Shown: piece after piece, positions 15,563 through 23,970 of the stretch
Numbering within the stretch: the stretch's first letter is position 1
Layout: each line of letters starts with the position of its first letter
From: Burkholderia pyrrocinia
Lineage (GTDB): Bacteria > Pseudomonadota > Gammaproteobacteria > Burkholderiales > Burkholderiaceae
NCBI RefSeq assembly: GCF_022809715.1
Contig: NZ_CP094459.1
Coordinates: forward strand, 2,480,001-2,544,000
DNA length: 64,000 nucleotides
Direction: 5' to 3'
Notes under the pieces: model-generated
Seen by the model: only the letters and a program-made list of their open reading frames with translations
Database searches by the model: none
What the model was told of the DNA's origin: nothing
Program-made: the position numbers and the translations under genes

Positions 15563-17310
15563 CGTTCGACCTCCGGCAGCAGGTCGAGCGCCGTGTCGAG
15601 CGTGATCGGCGTGCCGCGCAGCAGCGCGTCGAATGCGGCCGATTCGTCGTCGCGCGACGCCGGCGCGAACGGATCGACCGGCAGCAGCTTGTGGCGCACG
15701 ATCAGGTGCGCGAGCGCGAGGCGCCGGAAATCCGGCGCGAGCCGCACGCCCTCGCAGGCCATCAGCACGGCCGCGCTCGTGTAGTACAGCGCGGATGCGG
15801 CCTGCCGCACGCGCGAATCGTCGCCTTCCGCCGCGACCCGCGCGAGCGCATCGCATGCGCGCGCGAGAACGCGCCGCAGCGCCTCGCGGCTCGCGTCGGG
15901 CAGCGGCGCCGCGCCGAGCCGGTCGCCGAGAAACGCGCGCAGCGCGTCGAGCGCGTGCTCGCGCTGCGCGGCCCGCGCGACGTCGAGCGCGACGATGTTG
16001 CTCGTGCCCTCCCAGATCGAGCCGAGATGCGCATCGCGCACGACCCGCGCATCGCTCCACTCTTCGATGTAGCCGGTGCCGCCGCGCACTTCCATCGCGT
16101 CGCCCGTCACGCGGCGCGCATCGCGGCACGCACGGAACTTGATCAGCGGCGTCAGGATCCGCACGCAGCGCGCGGCCTGCTCGTCGCCCGCATCGGCCTG
16201 CGGCAGCAGCAGCGCGATCTGCATGAACATCGCGCGCGCGGCCTCGGCCGGCAGCAGCATCTTCATCAACTGGCGCTGCATCAGCGGCATCTCGATCAGC
16301 TTGCGGCCGAACGCTTCGCGGTGCGCGGCGACGTGCAGCGCCTCGTTCAGCGCGCGCCGCATCAGCCCCGCCGCGCGCACGCCGTTCGACAACCGCGACA
16401 TGTTGATCATGTCGGCCATCTGGTGGAAACCGCGGCCGATCTCGCCGATCAGGTAGGCCTGCGCGCCTTCGAGCGCGATCTCGCCGCTCGCCATCGACCG
16501 GCTGCCGAGCTTGTCCTTCAAGCGCACGATCCGGTAACGGTTGCGCGTGCCGTCCGGCAGCGTCTTCGGCAGCAGGAACAGCGCGAGGCCCTTGATACCG
16601 TCCGGCGCGCCGTCGGGCCGCGCGAGCACCATCGCGAGATCGGCATCCGCGTTCGAGCAAAACCACTTGTCGCCCGTCAGGCGCCAGACGGTCTCGCCGT
16701 GCGCGTCGGTCTCGCGCGCCGCACGCGTCGCGATGCGGCCGACGTCGGAGCCGGCCGCCTGCTCGGTCATGAACATCGCGCCCTGGTACAGCGTGTCGAA
16801 ATCGCGCGACGCGAGCATCGGCAGGTAACGCGCGACGAGCGCCGGATCGCCGAAGCGGCGCAGCGTGCGCGTCAGCGAATCGGTCATGCTGACCGGGCAG
16901 CACAGCCCGAATTCCGCCTGCACGAACAGGAACGTCAGCGCGTACTTGACGAGCGGCGGCACGGATTCGGGCTGGTGGCTCAGCGACGCGAGCCCGAGCT
17001 CCGAATACGCGACGCGTTCGAGCGCGACATACGCGGGATCCTTGTCGATCCGCTGCACGGCCTCGCCGCGCCGGTTGCGGTGCTCGAGCACGGGCGGGTG
17101 CTTGTCCGCGCGCGACGCCCATTCGTCGAGCTCGCCCGACACGCGCGCGCCGAGCGCACGGAGCTGCGGCTCGAGTTCGGCATAAAGCGCGTCGCCGAGA
17201 TGCAGCTTCAGCAACGCGCCGAGATCGGGATCGGCGGTGAAGAAATCGATGCCCCGGCTGTCGGGGATGTTGGATGCGCCGGTATCCGGCGTGCGGGCGG
17301 TGTCGTTCAT
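15559..17310 (-). CDS. Acyl-CoA dehydrogenase, long AidB-like form
   Basis: A 583-residue flavoprotein, longer than the usual 380-400 residues because of an extended N-terminal region of about 150 residues. The middle domain has MFMTEQAAGSDVGRIATRA, and the C-terminal part has the FAD/substrate signature MEVRGGTGYIEEWSDARVV, then IWEGTSNIVALDVARA. It should introduce a 2,3-double bond into an acyl-CoA, with electrons passed to ETF. It heads the three-gene cluster facing the LysR gene, which probably controls it. The substrate is not deducible; an AidB-type DNA-protective role cannot be excluded but the CoA-transferase partner favours catabolism. Confidence 0.85.
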   Translation of the reverse strand: MNDTARTPDTGASNIPDSRGIDFFTADPDLGALLKLHLGDALYAELEPQLRALGARVSGELDEWASRADKHPPVLEHRNRRGEAVQRIDKDPAYVALERVAYSELGLASLSHQPESVPPLVKYALTFLFVQAEFGLCCPVSMTDSLTRTLRRFGDPALVARYLPMLASRDFDTLYQGAMFMTEQAAGSDVGRIATRAARETDAHGETVWRLTGDKWFCSNADADLAMVLARPDGAPDGIKGLALFLLPKTLPDGTRNRYRIVRLKDKLGSRSMASGEIALEGAQAYLIGEIGRGFHQMADMINMSRLSNGVRAAGLMRRALNEALHVAAHREAFGRKLIEMPLMQRQLMKMLLPAEAARAMFMQIALLLPQADAGDEQAARCVRILTPLIKFRACRDARRVTGDAMEVRGGTGYIEEWSDARVVRDAHLGSIWEGTSNIVALDVARAAQREHALDALRAFLGDRLGAAPLPDASREALRRVLARACDALARVAAEGDDSRVRQAASALYYTSAAVLMACEGVRLAPDFRRLALAHLIVRHKLLPVDPFAPASRDDESAAFDALLRGTPITLDTALDLLPEVER

Positions 17311-17406
17311 GCGTATGTCTCCTGGGTTGCCTGCACGTCGGCCGGACCTGACGCCGCGGCGCGCGGCCAGCCTTGTGCAAAGCCTTCCGCAGAGCGTAGG
17401 CGCGCG

Positions 17407-17461
17407 ATCGATAAGCGTCCAATACAGGATTTATCCGGTACGATAGATATCGCTTATCGAT
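17407..17461. promoter_or_regulatory. LysR-type operator between the regulator and the acyl-CoA cluster
   Basis: ATCGATAAGCG (17407-17417) and CGCTTATCGAT (17451-17461) are perfect 11-bp inverted repeats 33 bp apart. Inside, CGATA-N9-TATCG (17441-17459) forms a second dyad with the T-N11-A spacing typical of LysR recognition. The element lies between the divergent genes, 22 bp before the LysR start codon. Confidence 0.7.
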
Positions 17462-17483
17462 GCCGACGCCGGGAGAAGACACC

Positions 17484-18386
17484 ATGGAACTGAGGCAGTT
17501 GCGCTACTTCGTGGCGGTTGCCGAGGAGCTGCATTTCGGGCGCGCGGCGAAGCGCCTGTTCATCTCGCAGCCGGCGCTGAGTTTCGACATCCGCAAGTTC
17601 GAGGAAGCGCTCGGCGTGCAGCTCTTTTCGCGCACCAACAAGACCGTCGCGCTGACCAACGCGGGCGAGGTGCTGCTCGGCGAAGCGCGCCGGCTGCTGC
17701 TGCAGGCGGCCGAGGCCGAGCGCCTGACGGTGCGCTCCGCGTCGGGCCTCGCGGGCCGACTGCGGATCGGCTTCGTCCATTCGATGCTGTATCGCGGGCT
17801 GCCCGACGCGGTGCGGCGCTTCGAGGCCGACTACCCGGGCGTCGAGGTCGTGCTGAGCGAGATGAACACGCACGCGCAAGTGCAGGCGATCCAGCGCGGC
17901 CAGATCGATCTCGGTTATGCGCACTGGGGCCACTTCCCGCCCGAGGTCGAATCGGCGCCCGTCTATGCGGAACCGTTCGTCTGCTGCCTGCCGGCCGCGC
18001 ATCCGCTCGCGCGCCGCAGGCAGGTCGCGGTCGCCGCGCTCGCGGCGGAACCGTTCATCCTGTTTCCGCGCGACGCCGCGCCGCACTATCACGACCTGAT
18101 CATCGCGCAGTGCGTAAACGCCGGATTCAGCCCGCTGATCCGCCACGAGGCGCGGCTGTGGCAGACGATCCTGTCGATGATCGAGTTCGGGATGGGCATC
18201 GCGCTGGTGCCGCGCGTGCTGCAGCAGGTGAAAAGCGACCGGCTCGCGTTCCGGCCGCTGAAGGACGCGTCGCTCGAATCGCGCACGCTCGCGCTGAAGC
18301 GCAGCGGCACCGCCGAACCGGTGGCGCTGCGCTTCGCCGACTACGTGCGCGCATCGATCGATGCACTGCCCGCGCTCGCAGGCTGA
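17484..18386 (+). CDS. LysR-family transcriptional regulator
   Basis: A 300-residue regulator: winged HTH at residues 1-60 (MELRQLRYFVAVAEELHFGR, with RLFISQPALSFDIRKFEEAL) and a periplasmic-binding-like effector domain from about residue 90. The start at 17484 has GGGAGA upstream; the in-frame ATG at 17460 lies inside the operator. It faces the acyl-CoA dehydrogenase cluster over a 173-bp gap that holds a clear dyad operator, the usual arrangement for a LysR that activates its neighbour in the presence of a pathway metabolite and represses itself. Confidence 0.9.
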   Translation: MELRQLRYFVAVAEELHFGRAAKRLFISQPALSFDIRKFEEALGVQLFSRTNKTVALTNAGEVLLGEARRLLLQAAEAERLTVRSASGLAGRLRIGFVHSMLYRGLPDAVRRFEADYPGVEVVLSEMNTHAQVQAIQRGQIDLGYAHWGHFPPEVESAPVYAEPFVCCLPAAHPLARRRQVAVAALAAEPFILFPRDAAPHYHDLIIAQCVNAGFSPLIRHEARLWQTILSMIEFGMGIALVPRVLQQVKSDRLAFRPLKDASLESRTLALKRSGTAEPVALRFADYVRASIDALPALAG

Positions 18387-18539
18387 GCAGGAGGCCGGAT
18401 TGCGCATGCTGCATGCCACATGCGGAACGCCGGTCAATCGAACGGCACCGCGCGACGGTTCGATCCTCGATCTCGTCGAGCCGTCGACGGCCGGCTGACC
18501 GATCGTTGCGCGGGCCTGAAAAAAATTTGCAGAAAGGGC

Positions 18540-18568
18540 TTTACGAACCCCAAAAGCTCTGACATAAT
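18540..18568 (+). promoter_or_regulatory. Promoter of tRNA-Val
   Basis: TTTACG (18540-18545) and CATAAT (18563-18568) are 17 bp apart and end 12 bp before the tRNA. The hexamers match the sigma-70 consensus at four and five positions. The stretch is AT-rich against the local background. Confidence 0.6.
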
Positions 18569-18580
18569 TTCAGCTTCTTT

Positions 18581-18655
18581 GGGCGGTTAGCTCAGCGGTA
18601 GAGCACTGCCTTCACACGGCAGGGGTCACTGGTTCGATCCCAGTACCGCCCACCA
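18581..18655 (+). tRNA. tRNA-Val (anticodon CAC)
   Basis: A full cloverleaf: acceptor GGGCGGT pairs with ACCGCCC, the D arm contains GCTCAGCGGTAGAGC, the anticodon stem CTGCC/GGCAG encloses TTCACAC with anticodon CAC, and the T loop is GGTTCGATCC. The 3' CCA is encoded. It is followed by a terminator. Confidence 0.97.
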
Positions 18656-18665
18656 AAGAATTCAA

Positions 18666-18697
18666 GGGCCTGCGTCTCACGACGCAGGCCCTTTTCG
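18666..18697 (+). terminator. Terminator after tRNA-Val
   Basis: GGGCCTGCGTC and GACGCAGGCCC form an 11-bp perfect stem around TCAC, followed by TTTTCGTTTT. Confidence 0.9.
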
Positions 18698-18774
18698 TTT
18701 TGGCGTCGCGCTCGTCGAATCGCGCGCATCCGGACAGCGGTGCCGACGCGGCACCGCATCCATATGGCGCCAAC

Positions 18775-20181
18775 TTACCGCGCGCACCCCACCCGCTCCG
18801 CCGTCGCATCAAACGCGCGCGTCGCCTTGTCGACGATCTCGTCGACCTCCGCCTCGCGAATCACGAGCGGCGGCGACAGCAGCATCCGGTCGCCGGTCGC
18901 ACGCATGATCAGGTTGCCGTTGAAGCAGAAGTCGCGGCAGATCGTGCCGATATCGACATCCGCACCGAACCGCTCGCGCCTGCCGCGGTCGCGCGCAAGC
19001 TGAACGCCCGCGACCAGCCCCGTTCCCGCAATCTCCCCGACGATCGGATGGTCGCCCAGCGCGTCGCGCAGCCGGCGCTGGAAATACGGACCGATGTCGC
19101 TCTTCACGCGCTCGACGATCCCTTCGTCGCGCAGCAGCTTCAGGTTCGCGACCGCGACGGCCGCGGCGACCGGATGGCCCGAGTACGTGAGACCGTGGTT
19201 GAATTCGCCGTTGTCGATGATCGGCTGCGCCACCCGCTCGTGGATCCCGACCGCACCCATCGGCACATAACCCGACGTGAGGCCCTTCGCCATTGTGATC
19301 AGGTCCGGCTCGAAGCCGAAGTGCTGGTGTGCGAACCATTCGCCGGTGCGGCCGAAACCGCCGATCACTTCGTCGGCCACCAGCAGGATGTCGTACTTGC
19401 GGCAGATCCGCTGGATTTCCGGCCAGTACGTCGACGGCGGGAAGATCACGCCGCCCGCGCCCTGGAACGGCTCGCCGATGAACGCCGCGACGTTCTCCGC
19501 GCCGAGTTCGAGAATCTTCGCTTCGAGCTGCTGCGCGCGCGCGAGGCCGAACGCCTCGGGCGTTTCGCCCGGCTGCGCTTCGCCGAAGAAATACGGCTGG
19601 TCGATGTGCACGATGTGCTCGACCTTCGACGGCATCTGCTCGTGCATGTAGCCCATGCCGCCGAGCGTGGCGCCCGCGATCGTCGAGCCGTGGTAGCCGT
19701 TCTTGCGCGAGATCACGTATTTCTTCTGCGGCTTGCCCTGCACGCGCCAGTACTGATGCACGAGGCGCAGCACGGTGTCGTTGCCTTCCGAGCCGCTGTT
19801 GCAGTAGAAGAAGTGGTTGAAGCCGGCGGGCGTCACTTCCGCGAGCATCGCGGAAAGCTCGATCACCGGCGGGTGCGTCGTCTTGAAGAAGGTGTTGTAG
19901 AACGGCAGTTCCTGCAGCTGGCGATACGCGGCGTCGGCGAGTTCCTTGCGGCCGTAGCCGACGTTCACGCACCAGAGGCCGGCCATCCCGTCGATGACCT
20001 TGTTGCCATCCGAGTCCCACAGGTAGACGCCGTCGGCCTTCACGATCACGCGGCTGCCCGCGCGGTTCAGCGCGCCCATGTCCGAGAACGGGTGGATGTG
20101 GTGCGCGGCGTCGAGCGCGCGATATTCGGCGGTCGTGTGCGCGGCCGGTCGCGGTGAAACGGCTTCGTTTCGGTCGGTCAT
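18775..20181 (-). CDS. spuC: Class III aminotransferase, putrescine/polyamine type
   Basis: A 468-residue PLP enzyme. NSGSEGNDTVLRLVHQYW binds the cofactor phosphate, VADEVIGGFGRTG supplies the Asp that pairs with the pyridine ring, and Lys299 in TMAKGLTSGY is the Schiff-base lysine. It resembles the putrescine-pyruvate aminotransferases (SpuC), which convert putrescine to 4-aminobutanal. The role is supported by the two upstream genes for gamma-glutamylpolyamine synthetase and gamma-glutamyl-GABA hydrolase, with a gap of 28 bp to the synthetase. Other omega-amino acid substrates such as beta-alanine cannot be excluded from sequence alone. Confidence 0.85.
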   Translation of the reverse strand: MTDRNEAVSPRPAAHTTAEYRALDAAHHIHPFSDMGALNRAGSRVIVKADGVYLWDSDGNKVIDGMAGLWCVNVGYGRKELADAAYRQLQELPFYNTFFKTTHPPVIELSAMLAEVTPAGFNHFFYCNSGSEGNDTVLRLVHQYWRVQGKPQKKYVISRKNGYHGSTIAGATLGGMGYMHEQMPSKVEHIVHIDQPYFFGEAQPGETPEAFGLARAQQLEAKILELGAENVAAFIGEPFQGAGGVIFPPSTYWPEIQRICRKYDILLVADEVIGGFGRTGEWFAHQHFGFEPDLITMAKGLTSGYVPMGAVGIHERVAQPIIDNGEFNHGLTYSGHPVAAAVAVANLKLLRDEGIVERVKSDIGPYFQRRLRDALGDHPIVGEIAGTGLVAGVQLARDRGRRERFGADVDIGTICRDFCFNGNLIMRATGDRMLLSPPLVIREAEVDEIVDKATRAFDATAERVGCAR

Positions 20182-20209
20182 GTTTCCTCCGTAAAGCAGT
20201 GCCGCACGC

Positions 20210-21547
20210 TCATACGTGCAGCAGCAGATGGCGGCGCTCCCACGAGCTGATCACGCGGAAGAACGCTTCGTATTCGGTTTCCTTCAACGCCAGGTAGGCC
20301 TTCACGAACTTGTCGCCGAGGATGCCGGCGAGCGGCTCGCACGCGGCCATCAACGAGATGCCCTCCTCGAGATTGCGCGGCAGCTGGTACGGCAGGTCGT
20401 AACCGTCCGATGCGATCGGCTCGGTCGGCGCGAGCTGCTGCGTCATGCCGAGATAACCGGCGGCGAGCGTCGCCGCGAACGCGAGGTACGGGTTGCAGTC
20501 GACGCCCGGAATCCGGTTCTCGATGCGTCGCGCCACCGGGCTCGACTGCGGGATGCGGAAGCCGACCGTGCGGTTGTCGTAGCCCCACTGCACGTTGATC
20601 GGCGCGGCCATGAAGCGCGACAGCCGGCGATACGAGTTGATGTACGGCGCGAAGATCGGCATCAGCGCCGGCGTGTATTTCTGCAGCCCCGCGAGATAGC
20701 TGTGGAACAGCGGCGACACGGCGCCGTCTTCGTCGGCGAACAGGTTGCGCCCCGTGCGCGCATCGGCAAGGCTCTGGTGGATATGCATCGCGGACCCCGG
20801 CTCGTTTTCCATCGGCTTGGCCATGAACGTCGCGTACATGTTGTGCCGCAGCGCAGCCTCGCGCACCGTGCGCTTGAACAGGAACACCTGGTCGGCCAGC
20901 GGCAGCGCGTCGCCGTGCACGAAATTGATCTCCATCTGCGCGGCGCCGACTTCGTGGATCAGCGTCTCGATATCGAGGCCCTGCATCTCGCAGTACTCGT
21001 AGATGTCCTCGAACAGCGGATCGAACTCGTTGACGGCCTCGATCGAATACGACTGGCGGCCGGTCTCCGCGCGCCCCGTACGGCCGACCGGCGGACGCAG
21101 CGGCAGGTCGGGATCGGCGTTCATGTCGACCAGATAGAACTCAAGTTCCGGTGCGACCACGGGCTTCCAGCCCTTCGCGTCGTACAGCTCGAGCACGCGG
21201 CGCAGCACGTAGCGCGGCGAGATCTCGACGGGCGAGCCGTCGAAATGCACGCAGTCGTGGATCACCTGCGCGGTCGGATCGACAGCCCACGGAATCAGGC
21301 AGATCGTCGACGGATCGGGCACGCACACCATGTCGGGATCGGTCACGCCGGTCAGCGAGCCGTCCTCCGGATAGTCGCCGGTGACGGTCTGCACCATCAC
21401 GGCCTGCGGCAGCCGCATCGATTCGCCGGATTCGAATTTGTTGCGCGGGATGATCTTGCCGCGCGCGATGCCGGCCATGTCGGGAATGATCGCCTCGACC
21501 TCGGTGATGCGGTGTTGTCGCAGGAATTCGCTCAGTTCGGGTTGCAT
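20210..21547 (-). CDS. Gamma-glutamylpolyamine synthetase (glutamine synthetase family)
   Basis: A 445-residue GS-fold ligase that joins glutamate to an amine. Catalytic-core motifs are present: GAAQMEINF (metal-binding Glu), ENEPGSAMHIHQSL (ATP/ammonia region) and NRTVGFRIPQSSPVARRIEN. The protein lacks the NLYDLPPEE adenylylation motif of the true GlnA at 488-1903. The neighbours, a class I amidotransferase and a putrescine-type aminotransferase, identify it as the PuuA/SpuI branch, which makes gamma-glutamylputrescine. The ATG is preceded by AAGAGG. It is 12 bp downstream of the hydrolase gene. Confidence 0.87.
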   Translation of the reverse strand: MQPELSEFLRQHRITEVEAIIPDMAGIARGKIIPRNKFESGESMRLPQAVMVQTVTGDYPEDGSLTGVTDPDMVCVPDPSTICLIPWAVDPTAQVIHDCVHFDGSPVEISPRYVLRRVLELYDAKGWKPVVAPELEFYLVDMNADPDLPLRPPVGRTGRAETGRQSYSIEAVNEFDPLFEDIYEYCEMQGLDIETLIHEVGAAQMEINFVHGDALPLADQVFLFKRTVREAALRHNMYATFMAKPMENEPGSAMHIHQSLADARTGRNLFADEDGAVSPLFHSYLAGLQKYTPALMPIFAPYINSYRRLSRFMAAPINVQWGYDNRTVGFRIPQSSPVARRIENRIPGVDCNPYLAFAATLAAGYLGMTQQLAPTEPIASDGYDLPYQLPRNLEEGISLMAACEPLAGILGDKFVKAYLALKETEYEAFFRVISSWERRHLLLHV

Positions 21548-21559
21548 GATCGGCCTCTT

Positions 21560-22366
21560 TCAGTCGACGTCGGATGCGGCCGGCGACGGCGTCGCGCCGC
21601 CGGCCGCATGAATGCGATGCGTCATGCGCGCGCGGCACGCCGCGCCGAATGCCGCGAAGATGTCGCGCGACAGCGGCTGTTCCGCGAAACGCCATTCGGG
21701 ATGCCACTGCACGCCGAGCGCGAATGCGCGCGCGCCGCGCACGCTGACGGCCTCGACCAGTCCGTCGGGCGCGCTCGCTTCGACGACGAGCCCCGCGCCG
21801 AGACGCTCGATGCCCTGGTCGTGCAGCGAATTGACCGTCGCCTCGTGCGCGCCGCGCGCGACCCGCTGCAGCAGGCCGCCCGGCGCGAGCTGCACGACGT
21901 GCGCGGGGCCGTACTGCCGTTCGAGCGGATCGGCCGCCCGCTCGCGATGGTCGTCGAAGCCGGTCGTCGCGTGCAGCCGCTGATGCAGCGTGCCGCCGTA
22001 CGCGACGTTCAGCTCCTGCATGCCGCGGCAGATCGCGAGCACCGGCACGCCCGCGTCGATCGCCGCGCGGATCAGCGGCAGCGCGGTCGCATCGCGCGCG
22101 GGATCGTGCAGCGTGTCGGGCGTACTCGCAGTGCCGCCGTAATGATGCGGCTCGACGTTCGAGTAGCTGCCGGTAAACAGCAGCCCGTCGACCGCCGCGA
22201 CAATCGCATCGGCCGGCTGGCGCGCGCCGAGCGCGGGCAGCACGAACACAAGCGCGCCTGCGCCGTCGACGAGCGCGGCAAGGTACTTCTCGCCCGCCGT
22301 GTGATTCGGATGCGCACCGCGCAGGATGCGGTCGGCGGTGACGGCTACGATCGGGCGCACACGCAT
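21560..22366 (-). CDS. puuD: Gamma-glutamyl-gamma-aminobutyrate hydrolase (class I amidotransferase fold)
   Basis: A 268-residue hydrolase that releases GABA from gamma-glutamyl-GABA, the last step of the glutamylated polyamine route. The nucleophile is Cys113 in VLAICRGMQELNVAYGG, and the His-Glu pair is in GVQWHPEWRF. The start at 22366 has GGAGA eight bases upstream; the longer frame to 22432 lacks such a site. It is the first gene of the three-gene polyamine operon. The region upstream is unusually long (about 550 nt to the only AT-rich promoter-like stretch). Confidence 0.87.
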   Translation of the reverse strand: MRVRPIVAVTADRILRGAHPNHTAGEKYLAALVDGAGALVFVLPALGARQPADAIVAAVDGLLFTGSYSNVEPHHYGGTASTPDTLHDPARDATALPLIRAAIDAGVPVLAICRGMQELNVAYGGTLHQRLHATTGFDDHRERAADPLERQYGPAHVVQLAPGGLLQRVARGAHEATVNSLHDQGIERLGAGLVVEASAPDGLVEAVSVRGARAFALGVQWHPEWRFAEQPLSRDIFAAFGAACRARMTHRIHAAGGATPSPAASDVD

Positions 22367-22939
22367 GGGCGTTTCTCCGGTGATCGTGCGCAACTCGTTC
22401 GCGCGCGGGACGACAAGGGTCCGCGGTTGCACCGCACGCGCGCACCACGACGCGACGCATGGGCATGCGCGATCCCGCCGCGCGGACGATGCGGCAACAG
22501 GCGATGCGGCCCGGGACGAAAGCGGAAAAGGACGCTAGGGCAACAACGATGCGCTGCCGTCGCACTGCACCGCGCTGAACACTTGCGCGGTCACGAGGTT
22601 GTAGCGGCGCAGGCCGCGATGGGAAACAGCGAAGAAACGAGGCTCGCGTAAAGGGGCGGCACGCGTGCCGCGATCAGCATGCCGGATCGACCCGGCCTGA
22701 GGCGGCGCGCCCGCCGACGGACTTCGGGTCCGGCGTATCGAAGGGCTGGCGGCTTTCACGATCGTACTCGACTGACTGACGGATGCAGAACACGTGTCGC
22801 GATGAAGCGCATGCGGCAATGCCGCGCGGCGACACGTCGGCAAGGTGTCTCGCAACGGATTCCGGCACGGTGCAACCATGATCGATGGCTCCGCCGCCGG
22901 TGCGCGTGCGAGACGACTTCCTGACATTCAGCTTATATC
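22367..22939. other. Long gap upstream of the polyamine operon without a convincing gene
   Basis: About 570 bp separate puuD from the AT-rich dyad at 22940. Open frames here (for example 22535-22927 minus) have no family-like sequence or ribosome site. If the promoter-like TTGACG/TATAAG pair (22957-22952 and 22937-22932, minus strand, 14-bp spacing) is used, this stretch is a long leader. I see no recognised riboswitch in it. Confidence 0.4.
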
Positions 22940-22967
22940 ACCTAAAAATTGCGTCAAATTTTCAGGT
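22940..22967. promoter_or_regulatory. AT-rich dyad upstream of the polyamine operon
   Basis: ACCTAAAAATT (22940-22950) and AATTTTCAGGT (22957-22967) are inverted repeats matching at 10 of 11 positions around GCGTCA. It overlaps a TTGACG that could be a -35 for the minus strand and lies in the most AT-rich stretch of the area. It looks like the operator of a dimeric regulator. Confidence 0.5.
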
Positions 22968-22990
22968 CCCGATGACGATATCGATCAGAC

Positions 22991-23026
22991 AAAAAAAACG
23001 GCATCGATCGCCGGGATCGATGCCGT
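22991..23026 (-). terminator. Terminator of the hut operon
   Basis: ACGGCATCGATC and GATCGATGCCGT form a 12-bp perfect stem around five bases, followed on the minus strand by eight T. It lies about 90 bp past the hutG stop. Confidence 0.92.
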
Positions 23027-23113
23027 GTTGTGCATTGCGTCGGCGCGGATACTGCGCGCCGGCGGGCTGTCGCCCGCTGCTCCGCCGCGCCGCCGCAAGC
23101 GGGCGGGCCGTGC

Positions 23114-23911
23114 TCAGCGATACGCGAGCGCGGTTTCGACGAGCGTCTGCAGCAGCGGCACGATCCGCGCTGCACGCGCTTCGTCGTACGCGTACGGACG
23201 CATCTCTTCCATGTAGGTGATCTGCGACAGCTCGAGCTGCACGGCTTCTACACCGGTGTCAGGCACGCCGTAGTGACGCGTGATGTAGCCGCCCTTGAAG
23301 CGCCCGTTCGCGACGGCCGTATAACCGCCATGTGCGAGCACGCGCTCGGCCAGTGCCTCCGCGAGACCCGGCGCCGCGCTCGCGCCGCCCGACGTGCCGA
23401 AGTTGAAGTCCGGCAGGCGGCCTTCGAAGAAGCGCGGCACGTGCGAGCGGATCGAATGCGCCTCCCACACGAGCACGCGGCCGTGCTCGCGCTTCAGGCG
23501 CGCGACTTCGCCCTGCAGCGCGTCGTGATACGGACGCCAGTAAAGGTCGCGGCGACGCATGATCTCGTCGTTGCCGGGCAGCGCGTTCGCCGGATACAGC
23601 GGCGCCTTGTCGAACGTATCGACCGGCACGAGCCCCGTCGTGTCCTGCCCCGGATACAGGTTCTCGTTGTCGGGCGGACGGTTCAGGTCGACGACGTAAC
23701 GCGCATGCGACGGCACGAGGATCGATGCGCCGAGGCCCGCCGCGAACCCGTACAGCCGCTCGAGATGCCAGTCGCAATCGTCGACGAAGCGCGCGTCGGG
23801 CGTCATCGTCGCGGCGATGTCGTCGGGGATGTACGTGCCTGCGTGCGGAATCGAGATCAGCAGCGGCAGCGTGCCCTGCTTCAGCGTAATTACAGCCGGT
23901 TGTTCAGTCAT
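23114..23911 (-). CDS. hutG: N-formylglutamate deformylase
   Basis: A 265-residue metal hydrolase that cleaves N-formylglutamate to glutamate and formate, the last step of the five-step histidine route. It has the FGase family opening with ISIPHAGTYIPDDIAATMTP, the metal region FVDDCDWHLERLYGF, then VVDLNRPPDN and VWEAHSIRSHVPRFFEG. It is the last gene of hutHCUDIFG, 59 bp after hutF, and is followed by a strong terminator. The presence of both HutF and this HutG shows that the formiminoglutamate is deiminated first, rather than cleaved to formamide. Confidence 0.95.
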   Translation of the reverse strand: MTEQPAVITLKQGTLPLLISIPHAGTYIPDDIAATMTPDARFVDDCDWHLERLYGFAAGLGASILVPSHARYVVDLNRPPDNENLYPGQDTTGLVPVDTFDKAPLYPANALPGNDEIMRRRDLYWRPYHDALQGEVARLKREHGRVLVWEAHSIRSHVPRFFEGRLPDFNFGTSGGASAAPGLAEALAERVLAHGGYTAVANGRFKGGYITRHYGVPDTGVEAVQLELSQITYMEEMRPYAYDEARAARIVPLLQTLVETALAYR

Positions 23912-23970
23912 GTCGCATCACCGTTAGAGTCTGCCGGCGCACGCGGGCGGCGTGCGCCGGTTGCCGCGCG

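Noticed and set aside
14354..17485. A 1043-codon fusion of acyl-CoA dehydrogenase region and CoA-transferase
   Set aside because: The upstream portion is a shadow frame of the dehydrogenase; the CoA-transferase starts at 15562 with its own ATG.
18737..18757. Hairpin GCGGTGCCG/CGGCACCGC as terminator of the aminotransferase gene
   Set aside because: The stem is perfect but no T-run follows on the minus strand, so termination cannot be claimed.
22535..22927. A 130-codon frame in the gap before the polyamine operon
   Set aside because: Composition is random-like, with no ribosome site and no recognisable fold; the gap is better explained as control sequence.
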